A program made the translations under genes and the position numbers. Positions 26,244 to 35,520 of a stretch of 64,000 nucleotides of DNA are shown here, one piece after another (positions within the stretch are counted from its first letter, which is position 1; each line of letters starts with the position of its first letter). The stretch spans positions 62,001 through 126,000 of the forward strand of contig NZ_LYPC01000012.1 in the NCBI RefSeq assembly GCF_001700435.1, read 5' to 3'. The DNA is from Paenibacillus pectinilyticus (GTDB taxonomy: Bacteria > Bacillota > Bacilli > Paenibacillales > NBRC-103111). The notes under the pieces are model-generated. The model searched no databases. It saw only the letters and a list, made by a program, of their open reading frames with translations, and was not told the DNA's origin.

Positions 26244-26939
26244 TTATTTGTTAAGGGTATGTTGAATCGGTACTTGACCCTGAGCAACAACCGATACCCG
26301 ATGAACCACCCCAATATAAACCAAATCCGCAATCGTCACCAACACGCCCATGATCGTGAGCAGGAAAGAATCTGGATACAGGGAGTAGCAAAGCACGGAA
26401 GCGCAGAGCGTACCTATCATTTTATAGTATGCGATATAGAGGGACTGGCCTTTCATGCCTTGTTTGAAGGGCAGCGCAATAAAAAGGATCGACATCATGA
26501 GATTAATACCGAAGGCCGTGTATTTTCCTTCTTGGTCATGGAACTCAATCACCATGCCAACGTGAAGCAGAAGAGCTACCACAAGCAAGGAGAAGACGAC
26601 TGGCAGGAGTGTTCGAGGCGGATATGCTTTTTTCGAGTAGTGAACATATTGAAATAGGATAAGGCAGTCCAGCAGGAACCAGACGAGAGACACGATCATC
26701 TGCAGCGGGTGAAAGGGCATTACGAACGCGAATAGAAACTCCCACGTAATATTGGCGCAGAGAGCCGGGAGCGGCATGCCGCAGGTACGATCCTGAAATC
26801 CTCGGAAAATGATAAGGATATAGGTGATTGTCCAGAAAAGGGCTAGTCCATATTGCAGGAAGATTTCCATGGGAAGGGGTAGCAGATGTTGCATGACCAT
26901 AGTGGGAAAGCACATCCTTTCGGGGGTGTCTCTTTCCAT
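26244..26939 (-). CDS. Seven-helix membrane protein resembling transmembrane terpene cyclases (PaxB/Pyr4-like)
   Basis: About 231 residues with seven likely membrane helices. The loop and helix 2-3 region DRTCGMPLPALCANITWEF closely resembles the PaxB/Pyr4 meroterpenoid cyclase signature (GMPL.AL..N..WEF). E67 aligns with the essential Glu of Pyr4, and D205 in TIADLVYIGV near the C-terminus matches the second acidic residue. WFLLDCLILFQ also fits. Bacterial relatives exist, and most are uncharacterised. No prenyltransferase or quinone gene is nearby to name a substrate. The start is uncertain: ATG at 26939 or a TTG at 26951, neither with a strong RBS. Confidence 0.65.
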   Translation of the reverse strand: MERDTPERMCFPTMVMQHLLPLPMEIFLQYGLALFWTITYILIIFRGFQDRTCGMPLPALCANITWEFLFAFVMPFHPLQMIVSLVWFLLDCLILFQYVHYSKKAYPPRTLLPVVFSLLVVALLLHVGMVIEFHDQEGKYTAFGINLMMSILFIALPFKQGMKGQSLYIAYYKMIGTLCASVLCYSLYPDSFLLTIMGVLVTIADLVYIGVVHRVSVVAQGQVPIQHTLNK

Positions 26940-27054
26940 TTCTATGTACAACCTTCGGAAAAAAGAAGTAACTTGCTCGTCATCTCTCTATGACACTTCT
27001 GTGTCGAAATTTGTAAAAATATGAAGAAAATTAACACGCCGCTCATATTTCTAT

Positions 27055-27081
27055 TGAATTATACTCACATTTTTCCGATAT
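27055..27081 (+). promoter_or_regulatory. Candidate SigD (flagellar sigma) promoter
   Basis: TGAA, then 15 nt, then TCCGATAT, compared with the B. subtilis SigD consensus TAAA-N15-GCCGATAT. It lies 54 bp upstream of the chemoreceptor ATG, a class of gene normally under SigD. Confidence 0.65.
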
Positions 27082-27134
27082 GATAGGCTGGGTGAAGAGA
27101 AAGATCACCTAAATTGAAAGCTTGGAGGATTGAC

Positions 27135-28874
27135 ATGCAATTGGCAACGGGTGTAGTAAATTGGTTTAGAAGCAGACGGTTGAAGATGAATTTGAGGCAA
27201 AAATTAATTGGTTCCTTTGCGGTGGTTCTGCTGCTGATGGGCATTATGGGTCTTACCGACATGGTAAGAATGAAGAATATGAAACAAGATATCACAAGTA
27301 TTGCACAGGATTGGATGAAAGGTTCGCAGTTGATTCAGGAGTTTAGTTATCTGACGGAGCATATCGCGAAGGATCTTGCTGGTGTTCAAAATCCGAAGGA
27401 TGCTGCAACGAAGGTAGAGCTAACACGTGACATTGATGCCACGATAACCAAAGGTGATCAAATGCTTGCCAGTTACAAAAGCAGCCTTGCTGGAAGCGAA
27501 GATGAGAAAAATTTTAACATGATTTTGGAGCGTTGGGGTACGCTAAAAAACGACTATTTAAGCTACATAAAAGCACCAAGTCCGCAAGAACAGAACCGGT
27601 TATTTGAAGAGCTTGTACAGAGCTACAATAGTGTTCAAACGATAAGTCGCACGATGGTTACCTTCAATCAACAAGGTGCAGATGATAGTGTGGCGAGAAA
27701 TGCCGAGGCCTATCACAGCAGTATTATTAACGCCATTCTTTTGCTGATTGGTGCGGTGGTACTGTCGATTGTTATCAGCTGGGTCATGATTCGCAACATC
27801 ACAGTACCTGTTATCGCCGCTTCCAAAGTACTGGATCGCATGGCAGATGGCGATTTGACTGTCGCCGAGCTCCGTTTCAACAATCAGGACGAAATTGGCG
27901 TCCTTGTACAAGCAGTGAACGGCATGACGCGTCAAATGCGCGAAGTCATGGGGCGGATGCAAGAATCCTCCAGTGCGGTGGCTTCCTCATCTGAGCAGTT
28001 ATTTGCCAGCTCGGAGCAAAATAGCGAAGCTTCCCAGCATGTTGCTGTGGACATTCAGACGATTGCCGCTGATGCGGAAACACAAAGACTGAACGCACAG
28101 GAATGCGCCCGTGCCATGGATGAAATCGCGGTAGGCGTGCAGCGCATTGCCGAAACCACGTCGGACGTGTCGTTCTTGTCCAGTCATGCATCGGAGCAGG
28201 CGCGTAACGGACAGGCGGATGTTCGTCATGTAACGATGACGATGAACGCTTTGAGCAGTACCGTCACACAGGCGAATCAAACGATTCACCAACTGGCGGA
28301 GCACTCCCAGCACATCGGCAAAGTATCACAAATGATCGGCGAGATCGCGACGCAGACGAATCTGCTTGCATTGAATGCGGCGATTGAAGCGGCGCGCGCC
28401 GGTGAAGCGGGTAGAGGCTTCGCAGTCGTGGCTGAAGAGGTTCGCAAGCTAGCCACACAAACAGGGGAGTCGGTTGGCGCGATCAGAAACGTGGTCACCA
28501 ACATTCAGAAGGACACCCAAGAAGCAGTTAAAGCGATGGATGCGGGACTCGTAGAAGTGAACAAAGGGCTTCAATCCGTCGATCGGACGGAACAGAGCTT
28601 CCAACAGATCGTTCGTTCCACTGAAGAAGTGGCCTCCAAGATTCAAGAAACAGCGGCGGCTGCGCAGCAAATGGCGGCAAGTTCGCAGCAGGTTTCAGCA
28701 ACGGTCACGAACATGGAGCATGTAGCCAAGATGACTTCGGAGCTGTCGCAAAGTGTGGCTGGAGCCACGGAAGAACAGCTAGCTTCCTCGCAGGAAGTGA
28801 CCTCCTCTTCGCAGATGCTGGCTAGCATTGCCCAAGATCTGCAAGACGTAATCAATACGTACAAAATGAGCTAA
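27135..28874 (+). CDS. Methyl-accepting chemotaxis protein (4HB sensor)
   Basis: A 579-residue chemoreceptor. The ATG at 27135 is chosen because TTGGAGG lies 6 nt upstream. Order: membrane helix 1 (about 21-45), an extracellular helical 4HB-type sensor (46-200), membrane helix 2 (about 203-222), HAMP (223-275) and a long cytoplasmic coiled coil. The signalling tip [20 protein letters not shown] is intact, with flanking methylation-type Glu/Gln pairs. It would report an unknown ligand to CheW/CheA. The apparent SigD promoter links it to the motility regulon. A terminator follows. Confidence 0.93.
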   Translation: MQLATGVVNWFRSRRLKMNLRQKLIGSFAVVLLLMGIMGLTDMVRMKNMKQDITSIAQDWMKGSQLIQEFSYLTEHIAKDLAGVQNPKDAATKVELTRDIDATITKGDQMLASYKSSLAGSEDEKNFNMILERWGTLKNDYLSYIKAPSPQEQNRLFEELVQSYNSVQTISRTMVTFNQQGADDSVARNAEAYHSSIINAILLLIGAVVLSIVISWVMIRNITVPVIAASKVLDRMADGDLTVAELRFNNQDEIGVLVQAVNGMTRQMREVMGRMQESSSAVASSSEQLFASSEQNSEASQHVAVDIQTIAADAETQRLNAQECARAMDEIAVGVQRIAETTSDVSFLSSHASEQARNGQADVRHVTMTMNALSSTVTQANQTIHQLAEHSQHIGKVSQMIGEIATQTNLLALNAAIEAARAGEAGRGFAVVAEEVRKLATQTGESVGAIRNVVTNIQKDTQEAVKAMDAGLVEVNKGLQSVDRTEQSFQQIVRSTEEVASKIQETAAAAQQMAASSQQVSATVTNMEHVAKMTSELSQSVAGATEEQLASSQEVTSSSQMLASIAQDLQDVINTYKMS

Positions 28875-28895
28875 TCTACATACAAATGACACTTC

Positions 28896-28918
28896 AGACA
28901 CCCTAGGGGTGTCTTTTC
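28896..28918 (+). terminator. Intrinsic terminator after the chemoreceptor
   Basis: AGACACCC-TA-GGGGTGTCT hairpin followed by a short T run. Confidence 0.8.
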
Positions 28919-29005
28919 TCGTCGCTACATTTGCATCGAGTGAGTGCTGTGATTTAAACTAGCAAGGACTGGTAAAATAACCATGACCAAAGGATGGAAT
29001 TCTGT

Positions 29006-29770
29006 ATGAATATGATCAGCAATCAGCTTTCAATGAATGACTTGAAAAAGTTTAAGCACGACATCACACGCTTTATGATGACCTATAAGTTTGCACTGGA
29101 TGAAATGGAGACGAGGATCGAAATCCTTGTTCAAGAATTCGAAATGCTGCATGAATATAACCCGATTGAACATACGAAGTCACGGTTGAAATCGCCGGAA
29201 AGTATTTTTCAGAAGCTGATGAGAAAAGGGGGAGAGCTCTCATTCGAAGGCATTCAGGGCAGCGTGAAAGACATCGCCGGCCTACGGATTACATGCTCAT
29301 TCGTCTCCGATATCTATGTGATCTCGAAGATGCTGAGAAACCAGAATGATCTTAATATTTTGAGCGAAAAAGATTACATCAAAAATCCGAAGCCGAATGG
29401 CTACCAGAGCTTGCATTTGCTAGTTGAAGTTCCTGTACATATGTCCGACCGCGAAGAGCGCGTTTGCATGGAGATTCAAATTCGGACGATTGCCATGGAC
29501 TGTTGGGCGAGTTTGGAGCATAAGATATTTTATAAATTTAGTGAAGGTAACCAAGCTGTACCCGCACGTCTACTTGAAGAGCTTAAACAAGCGGCAGCTT
29601 CGGCAGCGGCACTAGATTCTCAGATGGAGCGACTGCATGCAGAGATCGGATTGATCAAGGAAGAACAAGCGGATATAGCTGAGGAAGCGCTGAATCGAAT
29701 TATTATTAATAATCAGCAATTCGCGTTGCCCAAAGCCTTGCTGGCACTGATGAATGAGGACGAGGAGTAG
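29006..29770 (+). CDS. Small alarmone synthetase (RelA/SpoT-domain GTP pyrophosphokinase)
   Basis: A 254-residue single-domain synthetase without an HD hydrolase domain or TGS/ACT tail. Motifs are DIAGLRITCSF, DYIKNPKPNGYQSLHL, EIQIRTIAMD and WASLEHK, the usual synthetase core, with a helical C-terminus of about 60 residues. The reaction is pyrophosphate transfer from ATP to GDP or GTP to give (p)ppGpp. Relatives in Firmicutes are YjbM (SasB) and YwaC (SasA), usually controlled at transcription; which one this matches is not clear. The ATG at 29006 has AAAGGA 11 nt upstream; an ATG at 28994 overlaps that RBS and is less likely. Confidence 0.9.
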   Translation: MNMISNQLSMNDLKKFKHDITRFMMTYKFALDEMETRIEILVQEFEMLHEYNPIEHTKSRLKSPESIFQKLMRKGGELSFEGIQGSVKDIAGLRITCSFVSDIYVISKMLRNQNDLNILSEKDYIKNPKPNGYQSLHLLVEVPVHMSDREERVCMEIQIRTIAMDCWASLEHKIFYKFSEGNQAVPARLLEELKQAAASAAALDSQMERLHAEIGLIKEEQADIAEEALNRIIINNQQFALPKALLALMNEDEE

Positions 29771-29848
29771 CCTAAGATGAAGGTAATTGGGTGAGAAATG
29801 TATTTTCGTGCTATAATAGAGAGATCGGAATGAGAAGGGTGCGAATAC

Positions 29849-30073
29849 ATGCAATCATTTGAAGACTGGAATCAGAAGGTGAAGACAACGTTCAACGCGA
29901 CAAGCAATGAAGTTGTACTTACGGTAATGGAAGCTGGCAAAATCTTAGGTTTATCGAAAGATCAGATGAAGCAATACGTGGACAAAAACAATCTGACGAA
30001 AGTGCCCATCATGAGAAGTGTGCATCGTTATCTCTTATTAGAGAGAGAGATTACTGAGATTGTGGGGAAATAG
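29849..30073 (+). CDS. Small protein with possible helix-turn-helix
   Basis: A 74-residue hydrophilic protein with a GAAGGG RBS. The segment MEAGKILGLSKDQMKQYVDK could form a helix-turn-helix of the excisionase/MerR kind, and the sequence has no membrane segment or cysteine. It ends 3 bp before the DUF6526-like gene and is probably co-transcribed with it. Function is unknown; DNA binding is only a suggestion from the pattern. Confidence 0.65.
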   Translation: MQSFEDWNQKVKTTFNATSNEVVLTVMEAGKILGLSKDQMKQYVDKNNLTKVPIMRSVHRYLLLEREITEIVGK

Positions 30074-30076
30074 TAG

Positions 30077-30511
30077 ATGAAGGTTCAAAATTATGTCAAC
30101 CATCGGCGCATGCATCCGTTGTTCCACTATATCTTCACATTGTTAACATTAGCTTTAGTCGTCTTATCTATCGATCAGCTAGTGAGAGCTTTGCGAGCCG
30201 ATGATCAGGTGCTGCCTGCGATTATGTTTGTTCTGATTGCGCTTATCGTCGTGGTGATCTTAACGATCATTCGTTCCTACCCGCTGAAAGCGCAGGATCG
30301 GGCGATTCGAGCAGAAGAGAATCTTCGTCATTTTGTGCTGACAGGGAAGCTTTTGGACAAGAAACTAACGATGGGACAAATTACCGCATTGCGCTTCGCT
30401 TCGGATGAGGAGTTTCCTACATTAACTCAGAAGGCAGCTGATGAGCGGCTTGATCCAGATGTGATTAAGAAAGCCATTCGCAGCTGGCGAGGCGACAATT
30501 TCCGAATCTAA
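30077..30511 (+). CDS. DUF6526-like membrane protein
   Basis: A 144-residue protein starting KVQNYVNHRRMHPLFHY, a signature seen at the N-terminus of DUF6526 proteins. Two membrane helices (about 17-37 and 47-66) are followed by a cytoplasmic helical domain of about 75 residues. No catalytic motif is visible. It follows the preceding small gene by 3 bp, so the two form an operon ended by a terminator at 30533. Confidence 0.7.
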   Translation: MKVQNYVNHRRMHPLFHYIFTLLTLALVVLSIDQLVRALRADDQVLPAIMFVLIALIVVVILTIIRSYPLKAQDRAIRAEENLRHFVLTGKLLDKKLTMGQITALRFASDEEFPTLTQKAADERLDPDVIKKAIRSWRGDNFRI

Positions 30512-30532
30512 CAAGATAAGGTGCACGTTCTG

Positions 30533-30563
30533 AAAGACACATCTACGGATGGTGTCTTTTTTT
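30533..30563 (+). terminator. Intrinsic terminator
   Basis: AAAGACAC..ATC/GAT..GTGTCTTT hairpin with a run of seven T. Confidence 0.85.
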
Positions 30564-30672
30564 GTGCTTTTTGGGGTTATTTTGTAGAAAAAATAGTTAT
30601 TATTTCCTAGGACTTCTGGTACAATTTTAAGAGAAAAGCATGCGATGTGTAGAATGGAAAATGAGGTGCACG

Positions 30673-33600
30673 GTGAGTAACACGATAAGCAAAACGTATC
30701 AATCCTTTATAGATAAATTCGCAGAGGACAAGAAGGAATACAGGAAGGTCTTCCTGATGTTTGCTTATCTCTTCTTTGTTGTATCCGCATCCACGATCGG
30801 GCGAACGGCGGCGGATACTCTATTCCTGAGCCGATTCGACAATTCGTATTTGTCCATTATGTACTTACCTCAGGCCATAGTTATGATTACAGCGGGCATC
30901 GTGTTCCAGCGATTCTCACCGAAGGTGCGTTTGGAAACACTGCTAAAGCTGATGATTCCACTGATTTCGGTGCTTGTCCTAATCTCAAGATTCGGCGTGG
31001 GGATGGAGCTTCGCTGGGTATTTCCTGTCATTTATATCGGCTATGATGTATTCAACTTTCTGATGATCGTGTGCTTCTGGCAGTTCGCGACCTCGGTGAT
31101 GGACCAGCGAAAAGCGAAGCAGATGATCGGACTCGTCGGCAGTGGCGGGATTACAGGGGGCATATTAAGCGGTTTTGGGCTCAAAATTCTGGTCCCGCTC
31201 TTAGGCACGGCGAACTTGATCTACGTGTATGCAGGGTTACAGCTGCTAGGTCTTGTTGTTGTCTATGTGATATTGCGAATAACGAAGGACACCATGGAGT
31301 CGAAGCCTGCCCAGGTGCGCACCTCATCGTCAAAGCCTGCTGTCCAGCAGAAATCGGGCCTTTTCGCGAGTGTCCCGCATCTCAAATACGTCGCTATTTT
31401 AGCCGCTGCGCTTGTGGTTTCGCTGACGTTAATTGATTATCAGTTCAAAGTCATCCTGCGTGGCACCTTGCAAAATGAGGCCCTCGCCGGCTTCATGGGA
31501 AGCTTCTACGGCTTCTCGGGATTGATTGCTCTCTGTGTGCAATTGTTCGTTTCAGGGCGAGTCATCACGCGCTTTGGCGTCATGACGGCGTTGTTAATCT
31601 TCCCGATTGCCCTCTTTACGGGCAGTTTAGGGATTCTCGTGGTGCCTGTCCTAACCATGGCCGTTATGGTAAAAGGAACGGACAAGGTCGTCGGGGACAC
31701 CATTTACTCCTCCGTGAGTCAACTTGTCATGTTCCCTGTGCCGCCGGAATGGCGCAATAAAGCGAAGGGCTTTCTAGATGGCATCGTCCGTAATGGAGCC
31801 AAAGGGTTTGCGGCCATCTGTCTTCTCCTCGTGACACGATTCGTTGCACCGGAGAAGCTGAGCTATATCGTGCTTATATTGCTCGTTGTTGGGATTTTTG
31901 CCGGTATTAAGGTGAAAAAGGCCTACCTCACGACCCTCTTGTCGAATCTCAAAACAGGCGGGGATGACCTGCAAAAAGTCGAGCTCAATCTAATGGATGC
32001 CGTAACTAGGCAAATCTTAATTGATGCGCTGACAGGTACAGATAAGCAGCAGGCGCTGTATGCGTTTGGTCTATTGAAGGAGATGAGCTCCTTCGATTTG
32101 ACGCCGCATTTGGATGGATTATTGCGTCATCCTATTCCGGAGCTGCGCTTGGAAGCCTTGGCTTACGTGGAGACGAAGGTGCCAGAAGGCTTTGAACCCA
32201 TTCTGCAATCGCTCATTACTTCTGAACATGCGCAAGTTAGAGCCAAGGCGATCATCGCTTTATCTGCCTATGCGGATGAAGCTTATGTGGATGAGATCAC
32301 CGTGCATTTGGAGGATGCTGTAGTCGAGGTGCAAGCAGCAGCTATCGCTGGGCTAGTTAAATACTACAGCATTGAAGGTATGTTCCGGGCCGTTGGGAAG
32401 CTGAAAGCGATGATGGCGAGCGGACACGAAGAGGAACGGATTGCTATGGCAGCGTTGTTCGGTCAGATCCGTGTGAAAAATTTCTACAAACCGCTCATAT
32501 CGCTTCTGCAGGACGATAGTCCTCAGGTTCGTATTCGCGCATTGGAATCGGCAGCGATTCTTCATGTGCCGCCGTTACTTGTACCGATTATTGGGATGTT
32601 AAAAGATAGCAAAACCCGGCGCTACGCCATCGACGCCCTCGCAGCTTACGACGAGGAAGATGTGCTGCCGGTGCTGGCACCGTATTTGGCACAGCAGGAC
32701 GTTAACTTATACTTGCCTGCCGTATGTGAACGGATTGGTACACAGCGAGCGATGGACCTGTTGTTTGGCTGTTATGAGACCGCTCCGTACGCGTTGCGTG
32801 ACCGTATCCTTGAGTCGTTGCTTCGCATGAGCAAGCGATTGCCGCAGCCGGAAAGTCGGAAAGTGGAAGCGTATATTTTCCAAGAGCTGCAGCTATACGG
32901 GCAGTTCGCTGAGCATGGTGCTAGTGTAGTCGACGTGGAATCATATTCGGAAATTGCGAATATGATTAGCGAAATTCGCACAGCAATCTCTCGGCGTGTA
33001 TTCTTACTTCTGTCTCTCCTTCATGATGGGCAAACGATGCAAGCTGTTTACTTGGATTGGTCGGAGGGCGACTCGCGTCAGCAGGCCAACGCGGAAGAGG
33101 TCATTGATCAGACGCTCCAAGGTGCACTGCGTGCGGAAATGGCCAAATTCATGGCAGGCTCCCGCAAGCTGACCAAGGTTGCAGCTAGTAAGGCTGAGCT
33201 TAACCTGCATCTAAGCTGGTTATCGGAGCAAGGAGACGATTGGCTGACGCAAACGATCCAGTATCACACGCTTCGAACATCGGAAGCTGGTGTCGATGCT
33301 GGTCTGGCAGATCTCATGCACCGCGTGCAACTGCTTCGTCGTGTTGCCCTTTTCCAAGGGTTAACGAGCAGAGACCTTGCTGGTATTGCCAAGCGATTAC
33401 ATCGGATTACTGTGCAACAGGGTCAGACGATCATTCAAGAGGGCGACCCAGGCGATTCCCTCATGATCGTGGATGAAGGCCGGGCCGGGGTGTATCGCAA
33501 AGATCAGCTTCTTGGCGGATTGAACATCGGCGATTGCTTCGGTGAAATGGCGATTCTGACGAACAGTGCACGAACCGCCAGCATTAAAGCGGAAGAGGAC

Positions 33601-34458
33601 ATGGTGCTGTGGCGCCTGGACTCCGCCGTGTTCTACGATATGATGTTCGATCAGACGAGCATCGCTGTGGAAATGATGAAGCTGCTGTCGCGTCGACTGC
33701 GGTCCGAGCTGGAGCGAGGGCAGGGGAAAGTGCAGGAGCCGGTGGTGGAGGCGGAAGAGGCAGGGCAGGAGCTTCTAGGGCAAGAGAAAGAGCGGGAACA
33801 AGAGCAAGTACAAGAGCAAGTGCAAGAGCAAGTGCAAGAGCAAGTGCAAGAGCAAGTGCAAGAGCAAACAGGAGAAGAACAGGAGCGAGAGCTTCAAGAG
33901 CAAAAGCAGGGGCGAGAGCTTGAAGAGCAAGAGCGTGGACAAGCGGGGGATAAAATGCTTGCAGCTGCGCAGATCGAGCTTGCACAGGCTGAAGCAGCTG
34001 CAGCTCTGCAAGAGCCAGAAGCCAAGGGTGCGGCTGACTTGACGAAGGACGAAGTGATTCTACGCCGTATTCTCGTGCTGCAAAAGATCGATTTATTCGC
34101 CCATTTGGGGCCGAATGATTTCATCTGGCTGGCCCAAATGGTTGACGAAGTTGTCTACGAGCCAGGTGAAGCCATCTGTCGCACAGGTGAGTTCGGGGAT
34201 ACCATGTATGGGATCATCGAAGGAAGCATTCGTGTTCATCGCGGCAGTGATGAGTTCGCGCTACTGGGTGAAGGAGCTTTCTTCGGCGAAATGGCCATCA
34301 TCGACAGCGGTCCGCGGTCAGCGGATTGCACCGCGAAGGAGTCAACTGTTCTGATGCAGCTGCATCGTGACCTTGTGCTGAGCTTCTGCTTCCAGAACAT
34401 TGACGTTCTGCGCAGCATGATGCGCGTTATTGCCGATCGTTTGCGCGGCATGATCTAA
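30673..34458 (+). CDS. Nucleotide-translocase-like membrane protein fused to HEAT repeats and two cyclic-nucleotide-binding domains
   Basis: About 1261 residues. The GTG at 30673 has GAGGTG just upstream; ATGs at 30640 and 30661 are alternatives. Residues 15-420 form 11-12 membrane helices of the ATP/ADP translocase (Npt/NTT)-related MFS type. Residues about 440-760 are HEAT repeats (RAKAIIALSAYADEAYV, RIRALESAAILHVPP). A first cNMP domain (about 890-1020) has FGEMAILTNSARTAS and a second (about 1140-1261) has FGEMAIIDSGPRSAD; both keep the Glu and Arg of the phosphate-binding cassette. A Gln/Glu/Val repeat linker joins them. Transport of a nucleotide and control by a bound ligand are inferred. 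Firmicutes rarely use cAMP, so the ligand is open. Confidence 0.85.
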   Translation: MSNTISKTYQSFIDKFAEDKKEYRKVFLMFAYLFFVVSASTIGRTAADTLFLSRFDNSYLSIMYLPQAIVMITAGIVFQRFSPKVRLETLLKLMIPLISVLVLISRFGVGMELRWVFPVIYIGYDVFNFLMIVCFWQFATSVMDQRKAKQMIGLVGSGGITGGILSGFGLKILVPLLGTANLIYVYAGLQLLGLVVVYVILRITKDTMESKPAQVRTSSSKPAVQQKSGLFASVPHLKYVAILAAALVVSLTLIDYQFKVILRGTLQNEALAGFMGSFYGFSGLIALCVQLFVSGRVITRFGVMTALLIFPIALFTGSLGILVVPVLTMAVMVKGTDKVVGDTIYSSVSQLVMFPVPPEWRNKAKGFLDGIVRNGAKGFAAICLLLVTRFVAPEKLSYIVLILLVVGIFAGIKVKKAYLTTLLSNLKTGGDDLQKVELNLMDAVTRQILIDALTGTDKQQALYAFGLLKEMSSFDLTPHLDGLLRHPIPELRLEALAYVETKVPEGFEPILQSLITSEHAQVRAKAIIALSAYADEAYVDEITVHLEDAVVEVQAAAIAGLVKYYSIEGMFRAVGKLKAMMASGHEEERIAMAALFGQIRVKNFYKPLISLLQDDSPQVRIRALESAAILHVPPLLVPIIGMLKDSKTRRYAIDALAAYDEEDVLPVLAPYLAQQDVNLYLPAVCERIGTQRAMDLLFGCYETAPYALRDRILESLLRMSKRLPQPESRKVEAYIFQELQLYGQFAEHGASVVDVESYSEIANMISEIRTAISRRVFLLLSLLHDGQTMQAVYLDWSEGDSRQQANAEEVIDQTLQGALRAEMAKFMAGSRKLTKVAASKAELNLHLSWLSEQGDDWLTQTIQYHTLRTSEAGVDAGLADLMHRVQLLRRVALFQGLTSRDLAGIAKRLHRITVQQGQTIIQEGDPGDSLMIVDEGRAGVYRKDQLLGGLNIGDCFGEMAILTNSARTASIKAEEDMVLWRLDSAVFYDMMFDQTSIAVEMMKLLSRRLRSELERGQGKVQEPVVEAEEAGQELLGQEKEREQEQVQEQVQEQVQEQVQEQVQEQTGEEQERELQEQKQGRELEEQERGQAGDKMLAAAQIELAQAEAAAALQEPEAKGAADLTKDEVILRRILVLQKIDLFAHLGPNDFIWLAQMVDEVVYEPGEAICRTGEFGDTMYGIIEGSIRVHRGSDEFALLGEGAFFGEMAIIDSGPRSADCTAKESTVLMQLHRDLVLSFCFQNIDVLRSMMRVIADRLRGMI
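33790..33870 (+). repeat. In-frame 12-bp tandem repeat (EQVQ coding)
   Basis: About six copies of CAAGAGCAAGTG inside the fusion gene encode an EQVQ-repeat linker between the two cNMP domains. Copy number is likely to vary by slippage in steps of four codons without breaking the frame. Confidence 0.85.
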
Positions 34459-34463
34459 ACAAT

Positions 34464-34505
34464 AAAAAGGGTGCCAACCGTGATTGCGGTGGGGCATCCT
34501 TTTTG
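34464..34505 (+). terminator. Intrinsic terminator after the fusion gene
   Basis: AAAAGGGTGCC..ACCG against a CGGT..GGCATCCTTTTT arm with mismatches, ending in five T. Confidence 0.7.
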
Positions 34506-34877
34506 GTTCTTGCGTTGGCGAGTCGGCATGAGAGGAACGACAATGTATGATTTCAGTGATGTTGCTCAAAAATGCACGCAAGAGGATCGCGAGTGTGTTA
34601 TTTGTTCGATTTTAGGTGTTTTAGCGCCGGAATGGAAAGAGTAGCGCATCTTGATCCCTTTGCAGCTCTTTCCGACTGAATTCACTCGAATAGTGAATCT
34701 ACGTTCTTCTTCACTTACATAGTTGAAGCGTGCGCCGAGTGCCGTAAGTGCAGCATGCCCTAATACGTTGGGCAAAGATGCAAGGATTAGCTAGTTTGAA
34801 ACACGTGAGCCTTACTGAGGCGGAATGAAGCAACAGAAGGAGTAATGAGAAGCAGCTCAACCTGTTGATAACCCCGA
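34506..34877. other. Gene-free stretch
   Basis: About 370 bp without a gene I can support. A 69-codon minus-strand frame (34566-34775) has no RBS and no recognisable family. The palindrome array A begins at its right end. Confidence 0.5.
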
Positions 34878-35011
34878 ATATTGTATTTCATAAAACATAA
34901 TTGAAATTTCGGTGCTAGATCTGCTGTAATGTTGTACTTTATACAATATTCTTAGCAGAAACTGCTCGAAATCGGCCCAAATAGCCAAACATGTTGCACA
35001 AAATGCAACAT
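34878..35011. repeat. Phased palindrome array, family A, copy 1 (three units)
   Basis: Imperfect 21-bp palindromes ATGTTGTA-N5-TACAACAT start at 34878, 34929 and 34991 (spacing 51 and 62). A fourth unit would fall at 35042, inside the truncated AraC-type gene, and is not present. The intervening 41-nt spacer (CTGCTCGAAA..AAATAGCC) is related to that of copy 2. Confidence 0.85.
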
Positions 35012-35019
35012 AGCAGCGG

Positions 35020-35382
35020 TCAATCGAGCATGTAGTGGATTTTGATTTCACTTAACGTTGTGAGATGGCCCTGTAAAGTCCAAATATGTTCAAGGGGCAG
35101 CATGGTATAGGTAATGATCACGTAATCGACCGTTTTGGTTCTAGGCACTTGGAGGGTGTAGTCCCCTTGATCGGGATGGCAGGCGTAGGCTTGCGAACAA
35201 ATGATAGGTTCATGCCCGTCCCAGTTCAGCGTGAGGTGACCTTGGCGGACGATAATCAGTTGGTACTTGGCTGGTGAGGATTCAATGGCTACAGAGGAAG
35301 AGCCTGTCTGAATATGATCAATAAGCGGGACCAGCGGGATGAGTTGATGAAAATTCACAGGGCATGCACTTCTTTCTTCCAA
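35020..35382 (-). pseudogene. Truncated AraC-type regulator: N-terminal cupin domain only
   Basis: A 120-residue frame that matches an AraC-family N-terminal sensing cupin (KYQLIIVRQGHLTLNWDG, QAYACHPDQGDYTLQV) and then stops at about 120 residues. The expected C-terminal two-helix-turn-helix DNA-binding region (another 100-150 residues) is missing and does not appear in another frame. The stop is 8 bp from the last palindrome of array A, so the element's boundary coincides with the break. It may be a pseudogene cut by insertion or deletion at the repeat, or a stand-alone cupin. Confidence 0.55.
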
Positions 35383-35483
35383 AATAAGAACGTCTCTATG
35401 TATACCCTAAGTGGGCTGTGCATGACTTGATCCTATCTTTTGATAGTGACATAAAATACAGTCCGCAACAAGTTTCCGGGCAT

Positions 35484-35510
35484 AAAAAAACACCCCAAAA
35501 AGGGGTGCCG
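35484..35510 (-). terminator. Terminator of the small 35521-35814 gene
   Basis: On the minus strand, GGCACCCC-TTTTT-GGGGTG is followed by seven T. Confidence 0.85.
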
Positions 35511-35520
35511 CGATTCGCCT

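Noticed and set aside
33584..34011. Minus-strand Leu/Ala-repeat frames opposite the fusion gene
   Set aside because: They are the complement of the EQVQ-coding repeat and lie inside a clear gene.
34566..34775. A 69-codon minus-strand frame
   Set aside because: No RBS, no recognisable family, odd composition; treated as non-coding.
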